Notes: generated by a model from the letters alone, not told the origin. A stretch of 64,000 nucleotides of DNA from Streptomyces sp. NBC_01210 (GCF_036010325.1 NZ_CP108549.1:186001-250000), one strand, 5' to 3'. Positions 26,042 to 34,903 are shown, counted from the first letter of the stretch. Made by a program: numbers and translations.

Positions 26042-27514
26042 TCAAAAGGCGATACAGGCGGACCGCCACTCGGTGTAGAAGTCCCACACCTGCGGGGAGC
26101 ACTCCGGCGGTCCGTACTGCGACGCCTTTGTACCGACATGCGGCAGGTGGGCGTAGGCACCGACCCCCGGACGGTTGATGTGCAGCATTCCGGCCTCAAG
26201 GCGTTCCATGGCCTCGAAGGCCCGGGACTGAGACGCGGTGAAAACAGTGCCGGACATGCCATAACGTACGGAGTTGGCGATCCGCAGCGCGTCGTCGAAG
26301 CCGTCGGACTCGACCACACTGAGTACGGGACCGAAAATTTCTTCCTGCGCCAGTTCGCTGTCCCATGCCACGTCGCCGACGATGGTCGGCGCCACATAGC
26401 AACCGTCGGGCAGCCCGTCGGTGACCCGATGTCCTCCCGTGAGAACCTTGGCGCCGCTCTCTTGCGCCGTGGCGACAGCCTCCAGGCAGGCATTCATCCG
26501 GTCCGTATTGACCACCGGGCAGACCTGGGACGTCGGGTCAATGCCCGGTCCCACGCGGAGTGCCGCGACACGCGGGACGAGCAGGCTCAGAAACTCGTCC
26601 TTCACCTGGCGATCGACCACGACACGGCTGGTGGCACTGCATCGCTGCCCTGCCTGACCAAATGCACCCTTTATTACGGCATCAACCGCTTTTTCAAGAT
26701 CGGCGTCATCCAGGACAAGCACCGCGTTCTTGCCCCCCAACTCGAGCTGTGTACGCAGCAGTCGATGCGCCCCTCCCTTATGGATGGCGGCCCCCACGCC
26801 AGGCGAGCCGGTAAAGCTAATCCCGGCAACGGAGGGATTGGCCACCAGCGCCTCCCCGGCCGCAGCATCGCCCTGGACGAGGTTCAGCACTCCGGCCGGA
26901 ACTCCGGCATCGTGGAAGAGCTCGATGAGCAGGGCGGCTGTGAGCGGCGTAAATGGCGACGGCTTCAGTACGGCCGTGCAGCCCGAGAGAAGGGCCGGTG
27001 CCACCTTCCACATGGGGATCGCGAAAGGGAAGTTCCACGGTGATACCAACCCGACGACCCCGATGGGCCGACGAAATGTGAGAGCCCATGTCCGCTCTTC
27101 CTCGGCCGGGGTGGTTGTGCCGTTGATCCTCCTGGCCTCCCCTGCCGTGAACTCGAGGATCGCAGCGCCTCTTTCCACCTCACCACGGGATTCGGTCAGC
27201 AGCTTTCCCTGTTCCCGAGTAATCGCTCGGGCAATGCCCTCGGCCCGTTCCTCAAGCAGCCGACCCGCCTCTGTGAGGAAGCGGGCACGGCGTATCGGGC
27301 CCATCGCCTGCCACTCGGACTGTGCCGCCACCGCCGCGTCCACCGCGCGGTCTGCGTCGGCGCCCCCGGACTCGACAAAGTCTCCGAGATCGTCTGCCGA
27401 GTCAGCAGGGTTGATATTCCGGCGAGTCTGCCTGCTCTCGGCGGGCAGCCATTCGCCATTGACGTAGTTGTGCCGGTGCCGCAGGTCGATGAAATCGAGT
27501 TCATGTGATGACAT
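26042..27514 (-). CDS. phnY: Phosphonoacetaldehyde dehydrogenase-like aldehyde dehydrogenase, cluster 2
   Basis: 490 residues from ATG 27514 (MSSHELDFIDL). An NAD(P)-dependent aldehyde dehydrogenase with PWNFPFAIPMWK, GSPGVG, the catalytic Glu in ELGGKN and the catalytic Cys in FGQAGQRCSATS; it ends QVWDFYTEWRSACIAF. Next to PhnA and a phosphonate FAD oxidoreductase, a PhnY-type oxidation of phosphonoacetaldehyde to phosphonoacetate is the simplest role; succinate-semialdehyde dehydrogenases are the nearest alternative by sequence. Head of a leftward operon with acs and adk. Intact, whereas the cluster 1 copy has a 3' frameshift. Confidence 0.87.
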   Translation of the reverse strand: MSSHELDFIDLRHRHNYVNGEWLPAESRQTRRNINPADSADDLGDFVESGGADADRAVDAAVAAQSEWQAMGPIRRARFLTEAGRLLEERAEGIARAITREQGKLLTESRGEVERGAAILEFTAGEARRINGTTTPAEEERTWALTFRRPIGVVGLVSPWNFPFAIPMWKVAPALLSGCTAVLKPSPFTPLTAALLIELFHDAGVPAGVLNLVQGDAAAGEALVANPSVAGISFTGSPGVGAAIHKGGAHRLLRTQLELGGKNAVLVLDDADLEKAVDAVIKGAFGQAGQRCSATSRVVVDRQVKDEFLSLLVPRVAALRVGPGIDPTSQVCPVVNTDRMNACLEAVATAQESGAKVLTGGHRVTDGLPDGCYVAPTIVGDVAWDSELAQEEIFGPVLSVVESDGFDDALRIANSVRYGMSGTVFTASQSRAFEAMERLEAGMLHINRPGVGAYAHLPHVGTKASQYGPPECSPQVWDFYTEWRSACIAF

Positions 27515-27606
27515 CTTTCTAACCCTTCTGCGCAGTTGGGCACAACTTTTACTAAGGTTCAGCGATACCGCAATGGATACTGTGGTAGCACCGGCAAATG
27601 CCACGC

Positions 27607-27621
27607 ATAGCCGCCTCCTAT
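27607..27621. promoter_or_regulatory. Everted CTAT site 93 bp upstream of dehydrogenase start, cluster 2
   Basis: ATAGCCGCCTCCTAT lies 93 bp upstream of the ATG at 27514, the same distance as ATAACCCTTCGCTAT in cluster 1. The gap 27515-28242 otherwise shows no convincing gene, only this site and the box at 27824-27838. Confidence 0.5.
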
Positions 27622-27823
27622 GGACCGCCGCCTCAGGTCTCACCGGCTCTCCGGTGGATGGAAGTAGCACCGCCGGTGGGTGACAGCCACTCCGCGTTGG
27701 GCCACATTCTCAGGGTCACGGTCTCGGAGTCACCGCGCCCTGGCATCGCTGTCGCTGTCGGGTGACGGGTGACGGGGCTGACTCATAGCCGTTCGATGCA
27801 CCCGAAGGCAACCCACGCCTCGC

Positions 27824-27838
27824 CTATGGCAGCCATAA
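27824..27838. promoter_or_regulatory. Putative LysR operator box upstream of dehydrogenase, cluster 2
   Basis: CTATGGCAGCCATAA matches CTATR-N5-YCATAR. It lies 310 bp upstream of the dehydrogenase ATG, further than the 206 bp in cluster 1. Confidence 0.5.
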
Positions 27839-28242
27839 CTCGTCTACCGCCCACTGGATTCTGGCCAGACGACAAACGCCATTACGATTCAGATGACGTG
27901 ATGAGAGCGTGACAGCTCAGACACTGCGCGACCGGGAGATACCCGTGGCTCGACCTGTCCCCAACCCGCCTTCATGCAAGCGCTCGCACAACGCGGCAAC
28001 GTCTGCCACGGTGCAGCGGATGTCAGCGGGCAAGCCGGCCCGACGAGCCCCTCTTTCCCGCGCGCTCCCGTACGACACCGGCCCCAGCCTACGAGGCGCC
28101 TCAGTCGCGCCGGCAAGCCCGCACATGCAGTCGACCGGAAGCCCCCCTTGATTCAGCAATCGGCCGCCCCCCGCACGCAGCACTGCAGGGACGGGGCCCT
28201 GCCGCGACACCGCACCGGATCCCCGACAGGAGCGCCAAACCC

Positions 28243-28746
28243 ATGACCGCTTCCCAGAATCCGCCCGCTCCGATGACGGCACTGCGCCGCTTCACGTCGT
28301 GCTTCTTCGCCAGGGTTCACGCAGAAGCAGAGGTCGAGCGGGCAGAAACTGAGCGTGCCGAAAGCGAGAGGAACCGCCGGGACCGACTTCAGGCCGTGGA
28401 GTATGCGGTTGCCGCACTCACCGATTTCCCCGCGACCCTCGCCCTGACCATGGATGGCTCTGCCTTCTCCGGGTATCCCTCCGTCGTGGACGGGACCGGA
28501 CGTCGGCTTGCACAGAGCGCCGTGGCTCTCCTGGGCGAAGGAGTCTGGCTCCACCACACCCGATCCCTGTCCGGGGGCCCGCTGGCCTCAGACAGGGACG
28601 AAATGGCTCTTGTGGTCCCAGATCCCGCACAGGGGTACCGGCTGCTTCCTGTCCAGGACGATGCCACCCTGGCCGACGGCCTCGTCCGGCTCGGCCTCCA
28701 CAGCGGCCACCACTGCAACCAGGTGCACATCCCCCACCAACGCTGA
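28243..28746 (+). CDS. Hypothetical protein with charged N-terminal helix
   Basis: 167 residues from ATG 28243 with AGGAG upstream. Residues 20-50 are rich in Glu, Arg and Ala (VHAEAEVERAETERAESER) and probably form a long helix or short coiled coil. The rest is a mixed alpha/beta region ending in His-rich HSGHHCNQVHIPHQR. No signal peptide or membrane segment. I do not recognise a family. It precedes the roadblock group but is about 400 bp and an inverted repeat away from it, so linkage is uncertain. Confidence 0.5.
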   Translation: MTASQNPPAPMTALRRFTSCFFARVHAEAEVERAETERAESERNRRDRLQAVEYAVAALTDFPATLALTMDGSAFSGYPSVVDGTGRRLAQSAVALLGEGVWLHHTRSLSGGPLASDRDEMALVVPDPAQGYRLLPVQDDATLADGLVRLGLHSGHHCNQVHIPHQR

Positions 28747-28865
28747 CGTCCAGGTCTCGAGTCCGGAAAGCGGCAGACCCAGTATTCACAGCTTGGTGAT
28801 CGAATGCGCTGTCTCCGGCATTTCACTGACACCGCACCCACAGCCGGACACGCCTGTAAATCAAT

Positions 28866-28947
28866 ATAGCGGCTGGAGAAATGAGGGCATACCACACACA
28901 CTCATCAGTCACGCGACCCGGCAGACACGTGGAACTCCAGCCGCTAT
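28866..28947. repeat. 13-bp inverted repeats flanking 56 bp
   Basis: ATAGCGGCTGGAG (28866-28878) and CTCCAGCCGCTAT (28935-28947) match perfectly. They lie in the 394-bp gap between the unknown gene at 28243 and the leftward roadblock gene and could be a long-loop terminator or the ends of a tiny mobile repeat. The gap holds no other recognisable feature. Confidence 0.5.
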
Positions 28948-29140
28948 TCTGATTCCCTCTACCTCCCATAGCCGTGACGCCGGAAGTCCGTAACGTATCG
29001 GAAGCCCGTAGGTCTCAGCCGAGGCCGATGAGCAGTGCACACACTGAGACTCTCCTGTTTTTGAATGCACCGGTCATCGCTTGCACCGCCCACCAAGACC
29101 TGTGCTGAGCACGGGCAACGAACACCCTTCAGGGATCTCG

Positions 29141-29512
29141 CTAGAACGCGATGATCGACTCGACACGCCGCAGGCTGTGCCGGGCCAGAGCGAGATTCGC
29201 GCGCGCCCTGTCCAGCGCGAGATAGAGGAAGAGAGACCCATGCGACCCGGGCACCAGGCGGATCAGGTGGTACTGGCGACTCAGGGTGATGAGGATGTCC
29301 TCGATGGAGTCATCGATCTTGAGGGCTGCCATCGTCCGGACCTTGGCTCGGACGACATCCGTGTTACCGGCGGCTGCCACGTCAATATCGAAATCCCTCC
29401 CGCCGCCCGACGACCCCAGCGTCATTCCACTCTCGAAGTCGACGAGCGCTGCGGCCAGCGCGCCGTCGATAGCCATAGCCTCTTTCAGAGCCTTGTCAAT
29501 ATCCATGTCCAT
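29141..29512 (-). CDS. Roadblock/LC7-type protein A
   Basis: 123 residues from ATG 29512 (MDMDIDKALKEAMAIDGALA); a longer frame upstream runs through the shared promoter and is unlikely. The pattern (short helix, GALAAALVDFESGMTLG strand pair, long helix, then DILITLSRQYHLIRLV) fits the roadblock/longin-like fold. Such proteins act in bacteria as small regulatory partners of GTPases (MglB, CvnB). It is divergent from a second roadblock gene with 122 bp between. No GTPase gene lies in the window. Confidence 0.75.
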   Translation of the reverse strand: MDMDIDKALKEAMAIDGALAAALVDFESGMTLGSSGGGRDFDIDVAAAGNTDVVRAKVRTMAALKIDDSIEDILITLSRQYHLIRLVPGSHGSLFLYLALDRARANLALARHSLRRVESIIAF

Positions 29513-29634
29513 ACTTTCTGCGAATACCTTCGCCGGTGATGATGCGCTTCCAGGGCGATTATCTCTCCTCGCCCCCTGGCGCCTGACCAGGAGTATTAAG
29601 GTCTCTACTGGAAAGCGCAACGTGAAGGGGCCAA

Positions 29635-29994
29635 GTGAACACGCTCGATGCATTGATGACTGCCGCGCTGAGTGTGCGCGGGGTATTGGCGGTCTCTCTT
29701 GTCGACGGGGTCACAGGACTTACCTACGCCGAGGTGGGCGACTGCACGGTCCTCGAAGACGGACGTCAGCTCAGCTGCCCTATCTCTCTCGTCGTGGACA
29801 ACTTGCTCCAAGCCGGCGCCGAGGGAGACGCGGAGGACTTTTTGATCACAAGCACGCTCTACTACCGAGTCACCATCGTTGTGCCGAGCGCCGGCGGCGA
29901 GCTTCTGCTCTCCGCCGTGCTGAGCCGCAAGGAGAGCAATCTCGCGCTGGCGACGAGAGAACTCATGGAACACGCCCGAGGCCGACTGTCATGA
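29635..29994 (+). CDS. Roadblock/LC7-type protein B
   Basis: 119 residues from GTG 29635 (MNTLDALMTAALSVRGVLA), with AAGGGG upstream. Secondary-structure pattern as in protein A: VLAVSLVDGVTGLTYAEVG, then EDFLITSTLYYRVTIVV. The stop overlaps the start of the next gene (ATGA), so translation of the two is probably coupled. Homodimer or heterodimer formation with protein A is a family-based inference. Confidence 0.75.
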   Translation: MNTLDALMTAALSVRGVLAVSLVDGVTGLTYAEVGDCTVLEDGRQLSCPISLVVDNLLQAGAEGDAEDFLITSTLYYRVTIVVPSAGGELLLSAVLSRKESNLALATRELMEHARGRLS

Positions 29995-30947
29995 GCGGAG
30001 CAGACCCCACAGCCTCAAGGCCCGGATACCTGGATGGCACGGAACAGCCGATCATCAGCCAGCTGCTCCTCTATCTCGGCGAGAATCGCCTCAGCGGGGC
30101 ATTCACCGTGTCCGGTCAACCAGGCGGGATCCTCCACCTGCGCCACGGACTTGTCACAGCGATCGACACACCGGCCGCGCCCCCGCCATTGAACATCCTG
30201 CGCACATCTCGACGCCGGCACATCCAGCGAGGCGTACACACGCCTCACGACCTCGGACTCACGACAGCAGCCTCGAAGTACGAGGTGAGCCCGGCCGAGC
30301 TTGAGACGGTCTGCCTGGCGTCCCTCTACGACAGCGCTTTCGCCATGGCGTTGAGCTCGCTGGACGGCTGGTGGCCGCAGAATCCGGCAGAGGATCCCGG
30401 CACGCAGCACCTGATGCCGTTGCGAGCGGGCGTCGAACCACGAACGCTGGTAGACGAAACCGACGCCCGAATTGCGCATATCGCACAACGATGGTGCTCG
30501 CCGACCGACTTGGCACGGATGCAAGTCCAGCCCTCATCGCGTGCAGAGGCGACTGCTGCACGTCTGACGCCCCGCCAGCGGGAGATCATCATCGCCGCCA
30601 ACGGGCGGCGCACGCCGAGAGACCTCGCGTTCATCATTGGGCGCGGAGTCTACTCCGTGATGGTCGATCTGGACCGAATGCGCGAGCGTGGCCTCATCGT
30701 CTGCGTCTCCCCCGATCCCACACCCGCCGTGGTGACAGTGACGCAGCGTGTAAGGGAACCCGCGGTCACCTTGCCACCTGCGGTCCCAGAGCCGCTCCCT
30801 CACCGCCGAAGCAGTCCGCCGGCCGAAGGGACCCAGGACCATCGCAGACTTCCGGCGCCCACGATTTGGTCGGCCCTCGTGCGCAAGCTCAGGCCCGGAC
30901 AAGAGCCTCCAGAGACCACAAAGGGAGCGGATGAGTCGGCTCCTTGA
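29991..30947 (+). CDS. DUF4388 (PATAN) domain protein with C-terminal winged-helix-like region
   Basis: 318 residues. Residues 15-60 (QLLLYLGENRLSGAFTVSG, GGILHLRHGLVTAID) match the PATAN/DUF4388 pattern found in bacterial signalling proteins. Residues 190-240 (LTPRQREIIIAANGRRTPRDL, MVDLDRMRERGLIV) look like the winged-helix segment that often follows. The last ~75 residues are Pro-rich and probably disordered. Starts at ATG 29991 inside the stop of roadblock B. Likely an adaptor or regulator working with the roadblock proteins; no enzymatic motif is visible. Confidence 0.7.
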   Translation: MSGADPTASRPGYLDGTEQPIISQLLLYLGENRLSGAFTVSGQPGGILHLRHGLVTAIDTPAAPPPLNILRTSRRRHIQRGVHTPHDLGLTTAASKYEVSPAELETVCLASLYDSAFAMALSSLDGWWPQNPAEDPGTQHLMPLRAGVEPRTLVDETDARIAHIAQRWCSPTDLARMQVQPSSRAEATAARLTPRQREIIIAANGRRTPRDLAFIIGRGVYSVMVDLDRMRERGLIVCVSPDPTPAVVTVTQRVREPAVTLPPAVPEPLPHRRSSPPAEGTQDHRRLPAPTIWSALVRKLRPGQEPPETTKGADESAP

Positions 30948-31088
30948 TCTCTCCATGCCTTGCGGTTGCCGCCCTCGGTCACGACGACTCACCGACCCGC
31001 CTCAGCGAGTCTTCGATGTACTCCCGCGGTTCAGGTCACAACCCACCCAGCCAGAACGTAGCCCACCGAGAAGGAAAGCGAGGCAGCC

Positions 31089-31463
31089 ATGGCGCCCCAG
31101 ACAGCTTCACATGCAGCAATCGAATTGGCTTCATTCCGGGAGCGTGTGATCGGAATTGACGGAGCCATGCTGGCCACGGCCGACGGCTTGTGTGTGGCAT
31201 CGGTTGCCCTGTCAGTACAGCCGGAGTCCATGGCCGCGCTGGGCGCGGCCTCGCTCGGTGTCGCTTGGCGTATCGCCGCGGAAGGGGGGATCGAAGGACT
31301 GCAAGAGGTGCGCGTTCATGGCAACACCGGTTTCATCTCGGTGCATCCCGTCGGACCGAACACCCTCATGGTGGTCATCGGCGACAACGGGACCGACCGG
31401 TTTGCCCTCCAACGTGAGCTGCCTCAGACGCTCGCACGGCTCGCGTCACTTCTGGAGAGGTGA
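31089..31463 (+). CDS. Roadblock/LC7-type protein C
   Basis: 124 residues from ATG 31089, with a purine-rich site (AAGGAAAGCGAGG) upstream. IGIDGAMLATADGLCVASVAL, a long Ala-rich helix and the strands VRVHGNTGFISVHPVG, TLMVVIGD follow the roadblock pattern, closest to the CvnB-like type. It lies 141 bp after the PATAN gene on the same strand. The third protein of this fold within 2.4 kb. Confidence 0.75.
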   Translation: MAPQTASHAAIELASFRERVIGIDGAMLATADGLCVASVALSVQPESMAALGAASLGVAWRIAAEGGIEGLQEVRVHGNTGFISVHPVGPNTLMVVIGDNGTDRFALQRELPQTLARLASLLER

Positions 31464-31730
31464 CAGCCTTCTGTTCGGGGGTTTTCTGTGCCTGTGGGCT
31501 CCGGATCGCCTGAGCCGCACGGGCCACCGCCGCCCGATGACGTCGAGTTGAAGAACGATGCGCAGCATCGCGGCGCTTGTTCCTGCGTACCATCCTCCCT
31601 GGTCTCCGCGAGCGGGGTACAATGTCACACGTCACAAGCTCCGGCGCTCGCACGGTTTCCGGCTCGCTTCGGCACCAACTCCCCCACCCTCACCACACCA
31701 AACACCCGCCGCCCTCACCCGAGGTGAAAG

Positions 31731-32735
31731 ATGCACCAATCCCGTTCAGGCACACGGCTCGGGCGCTTGAACAGCCGTGCCGGCGGCATACCCCACGGAT
31801 CAGGTTCAGCGTCTTCGTCGTCCCAGCCTTCCCGTTCGCCAGAAGACGAAGTTCCAACGTCGGCCGACACATTCCAGCATGGGGTGGACCGGGCAATCGT
31901 CTCCGCACTCGACCAAATACTTGGGTCACCACTTCCTGACACTGAGAAGCGGCTCGATCTCACCCGGTCAAGTAGTGCCGGGTCTTGTGCCGATCCGCTA
32001 GTTCGGCCAAGTGCGCAAGAGACGTTGCTGGCCGCCCTCACTGGCGAGCCAGAGGCACCACAGGCCGACATCGCCGAACTGGCCCGGGCAGCCGCCTGGC
32101 GTATTCCACCGACCGTACGGGCCGTGGTCACGCTGGCCCACGTGTGGGCGTCGCCATGGTCCTACCAGGACAAGGAGATCCTGGCAGCACCGATTGATGA
32201 GGAGCTTCATCTGGTGGTTCCCGAGTCGTCCGCTCACTCGAAGCCACCTCTTACACCCCGCTGCAACTGGACGGCAGCGGTGGGGCCTGCCGTCCCCGCG
32301 GCCAAGGCAGGGGTCTCACTGCGCTGGGCGCGCCGACTGCTGGACATAGTCCCGCCATCGGACAGTCCAGGTGCCCGCCTCCTCCATGTCGACGATCACC
32401 TGACGATGCTGCTGCTGCTTCAAGACCCATCCTTGGTGAACCTGTTCGTCGGGCACTGGCTCCGGCCTCTGGAGAAACTGACGCCTCGGCAGAGCGAACG
32501 AGTGGTACAGACCCTCGTCGCCTGGTGGAATGAGGGCAGTACCCGAGGCGCCGCAGCATTACTGAATGTCCATCCCCAGACCATCCGCTATCGCATGCGT
32601 CAGATCGAGAAGCTTTTCGGGTCGGCACTGCACACCCCCGAGAACCGCTTCGAGTTACAACTCGCCCTGCGCATGGTCCAACTGACCGCAGAGGTCGACC
32701 CGGATGGCGTCCCCCTTCGGCAGCCCATGCAGTGA
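31731..32735 (+). CDS. PucR/CdaR-type transcriptional regulator
   Basis: 334 residues from ATG 31731 after GAGGTG. The C-terminal ~60 residues (VVQTLVAWWNEGSTRGAAA, NVHPQTIRYRMRQIEKLFG, FELQLALRM) are a typical PucR C-terminal helix-turn-helix. The N-terminal 45 residues are low-complexity Ser/Arg-rich and probably disordered; the middle is a divergent sensor region. It closes the roadblock-PATAN group and may be its transcriptional output. A strong bidirectional terminator follows. Confidence 0.85.
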   Translation: MHQSRSGTRLGRLNSRAGGIPHGSGSASSSSQPSRSPEDEVPTSADTFQHGVDRAIVSALDQILGSPLPDTEKRLDLTRSSSAGSCADPLVRPSAQETLLAALTGEPEAPQADIAELARAAAWRIPPTVRAVVTLAHVWASPWSYQDKEILAAPIDEELHLVVPESSAHSKPPLTPRCNWTAAVGPAVPAAKAGVSLRWARRLLDIVPPSDSPGARLLHVDDHLTMLLLLQDPSLVNLFVGHWLRPLEKLTPRQSERVVQTLVAWWNEGSTRGAAALLNVHPQTIRYRMRQIEKLFGSALHTPENRFELQLALRMVQLTAEVDPDGVPLRQPMQ

Positions 32736-32794
32736 CATCGCGCCCTCGTTTTGGCCCCCCTGTGCGGTTTTGAGCCCGTTTCGCACAGATCAGT

Positions 32795-32833
32795 AGGCCG
32801 CCCGTCTGCGACAAGGGTGCAGACGGGCGGCCT
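32795..32833. terminator. Bidirectional hairpin terminator
   Basis: AGGCCGCCCGTCTGC and its exact complement form a 15-bp stem around a 9-nt loop, between the convergent PucR-type gene and the phosphatase-superfamily gene. Confidence 0.9.
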
Positions 32834-32881
32834 GAACTCTGAGAGACCGCGGGAAATCCAGGAATTCTGAGTGCCCGCGTG

Positions 32882-34507
32882 TTAGTTGACCTGGACGTCG
32901 TCTATCGCCCAGTACCAGTCGTCCTCCGCGTCCTTGAGGCGGAACTTCACCTGGAGTGTGGAAGCATCCTCCACGTCGATCGGGATGCTCTCGATCTGGT
33001 TCAGGGTGTCGCCGTCGTAAGTCTTGATGACCTGATCGTTTCCGCCGTCGATCGAGACCAGGAGCTCGCCCACCTGAGGTGAGGTGTCCTTGTAGTGGTT
33101 GCCGAAGGTGAGGGTGACCGAGTCTTTGCCTGCCACCGAGTACGCGGGTGAGATCAGGGTCGAGTTGAAGGTCGTGGTGTCCGAAGGAGAGCCCTCGTCG
33201 TCCCATTGGTCAGGATCGGCCACTGCGATGACCCCGCGGGAACGCATGAAGTTCTGCCGGTCGTCCGCGTCATTGTCGTCGTCGCCGTCCGGGTTGGCGC
33301 TGATCGACCAGAACGGGTTGGTGGTCAGAGTCCACCCCCGCCACTCGGTTGACCCATTGTTCGGCATCTGGGAGTTGTCGACCGTCCAGCCCCCGGGCAT
33401 GGTGTGCGTGAAGCCCTTGACATTCTCGGGCACGTCCGTGTCGTCGAACCTGTCGGCCAGAGACGAGTAGGCAGAGTCGAACGCATCAGCGGAACGATCC
33501 TGGATGGCCTTGCCCTCCAGTCCCCAGTCCTCATCGATCTCAACATCAAGCTGCTGGAAGACTGTGGGAACGACATCGACCGGGCGCACATCAATCGGCT
33601 CGGCTCCCTCTGCGATGCCAGGGCCCCTCGCGAGGACGAACTGGCTGCGCTCCCCGATGGTGCAGCCGCCGTGCCCTCCGTTATCGTCCTGACCGTGATC
33701 AGTGGTCACGATGACAGTCCAGCTCTCGGCGTCCTCGCGGTCGTCGATGGCGTCCAGGAGTTCTCCGATATACCCGTCGACGCGCTCGATCGCCTCCCGG
33801 TATGTCTCAAGATCGCCGTGGTGCCCTTGGAAGTCCGGCTCATCGAAATAGACGAACGAGGCATCGGGGTCTTCGTCGCTGAGCTGTTCCACAGCGGACT
33901 CTACAGAGTTCTCGTCGGCCGACAGGACGTCTGCCTCCTCCTTGCCCGCAGGCACGGGATCAGGGTCTTTGGGGTCGTAGTCCTGGAAATCCGGCTCGTC
34001 CACCTTGGAGAAGACGTCGTCCCCTTCAGGCCCGTGATCAACCCAGCTGTATGCCGCATAGGTATCGATGTCGTCGTCAAGCTCCCCTTCGAGGCGATTC
34101 AGGAAGCTCGGGTAGGCTTTCCATTCCTTGTCGCCCTCACTGGTCTCCTCGGCGAACTTGTCGGGCCACACTCCCGAGAGGTTGGTCTTCCACCCTGGGC
34201 CGGAGCTCGTGTCAGCGAGAGGATCGCAGTAAAGCAGGCTCCTCCCGTAGGTCCCCCCGGACCTCAGGCCGTCGAGGTTCGGAGTCTCCGCCACCTCGTC
34301 ACCCAGCCAAGCCTCCGGACCCTCCCCACTGTCGATCGCATCCGTTCCCCAGATGCGGTCGTAGCGCAGACCGTCCACTCCGACGACGAGCACTTTGGCA
34401 GAATCGTCGTAAGCGGCGGCTGTGAAACCAAACGGTACGACTACTGTCGACAGGACGGCCACCGTGGCAATCGACGCCATGGACAGGCGACGTCTGGAAA
34501 TGCGCAT
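32882..34507 (-). CDS. Secreted alkaline phosphatase-superfamily phosphodiesterase/phosphatase
   Basis: 541 residues from ATG 34507 (MRISRRRLSMAS); a GTG 18 bp upstream is also possible. A signal peptide ends near FTAAAYDD. The catalytic domain (about 40-370) shows superfamily metal sites: VVGVDGLRYDRI, the presumed nucleophile region ADTSSGPGW, FDEPDFQGHHGD, TTDHGQ and GGHGGCTIGE. A C-terminal jelly-roll-like domain (about 390-541) is acidic and ends LKDAEDDWYWAIDDVQVN. The substrate is unknown. PhnA is in the same superfamily, and two boxes like those of the phosphonate clusters lie upstream, so an extracellular role in phosphorus supply is plausible. Two decayed paralogues lie at 14435 and 35105. 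Confidence 0.82.
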   Translation of the reverse strand: MRISRRRLSMASIATVAVLSTVVVPFGFTAAAYDDSAKVLVVGVDGLRYDRIWGTDAIDSGEGPEAWLGDEVAETPNLDGLRSGGTYGRSLLYCDPLADTSSGPGWKTNLSGVWPDKFAEETSEGDKEWKAYPSFLNRLEGELDDDIDTYAAYSWVDHGPEGDDVFSKVDEPDFQDYDPKDPDPVPAGKEEADVLSADENSVESAVEQLSDEDPDASFVYFDEPDFQGHHGDLETYREAIERVDGYIGELLDAIDDREDAESWTVIVTTDHGQDDNGGHGGCTIGERSQFVLARGPGIAEGAEPIDVRPVDVVPTVFQQLDVEIDEDWGLEGKAIQDRSADAFDSAYSSLADRFDDTDVPENVKGFTHTMPGGWTVDNSQMPNNGSTEWRGWTLTTNPFWSISANPDGDDDNDADDRQNFMRSRGVIAVADPDQWDDEGSPSDTTTFNSTLISPAYSVAGKDSVTLTFGNHYKDTSPQVGELLVSIDGGNDQVIKTYDGDTLNQIESIPIDVEDASTLQVKFRLKDAEDDWYWAIDDVQVN

Positions 34508-34664
34508 GCGCTCACACACCTTCACTCTTGGGCCCCGATTCCCTACCAGCAGGGAAAGAGCTCGGACTTCCTTCGACCGGAACCAGCCGTACCGGTTGCC
34601 CCACTGTTGTAGCGAAACCCGAGGAGAGCAAGATGACTCTGCGTGACGAAACCGAATAGGAGCA

Positions 34665-34679
34665 ATAGCCGGAGCCTAT
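34665..34679. promoter_or_regulatory. Everted CTAT site upstream of phosphatase gene
   Basis: ATAGCCGGAGCCTAT is nearly the same as the cluster 2 site ATAGCCGCCTCCTAT. It lies about 140-158 bp upstream of the leftward phosphatase start. Confidence 0.45.
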
Positions 34680-34903
34680 AGCTCGCGCGACTCGCAGGAA
34701 TGCTCACCGACCTATTGGAACAGCCTCCGTCTCATCACCGCACTGCCTTGGAAGGGCGTAGCTCTCGTACCCGCCCTGCAATCATCACGTTGGATCTACC
34801 GGCATCCAATGGACTCGGAGCCATGCCCCCTCGTACCGTTCCCGGCGCCGCGGACTGCGGAACCCCTCAGCGACCCCTAAACTCGGTGCTCCCCCACAGC
34901 CAG

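Noticed and set aside
27515..28242. Several 60-120-codon frames upstream of the unknown gene
   Set aside because: No ribosome sites, skewed composition and overlap with the putative operator sites; treated as non-coding.
29141..31463. A standard Streptomyces conservon (cvn operon)
   Set aside because: No CvnA-type kinase, DUF742 protein or CvnD GTPase is present; only roadblock proteins are shared.
33404..34612. 402-codon plus-strand frame opposite the phosphatase gene
   Set aside because: Antisense to a conserved secreted enzyme whose paralogues confirm the minus strand; no motif of its own.
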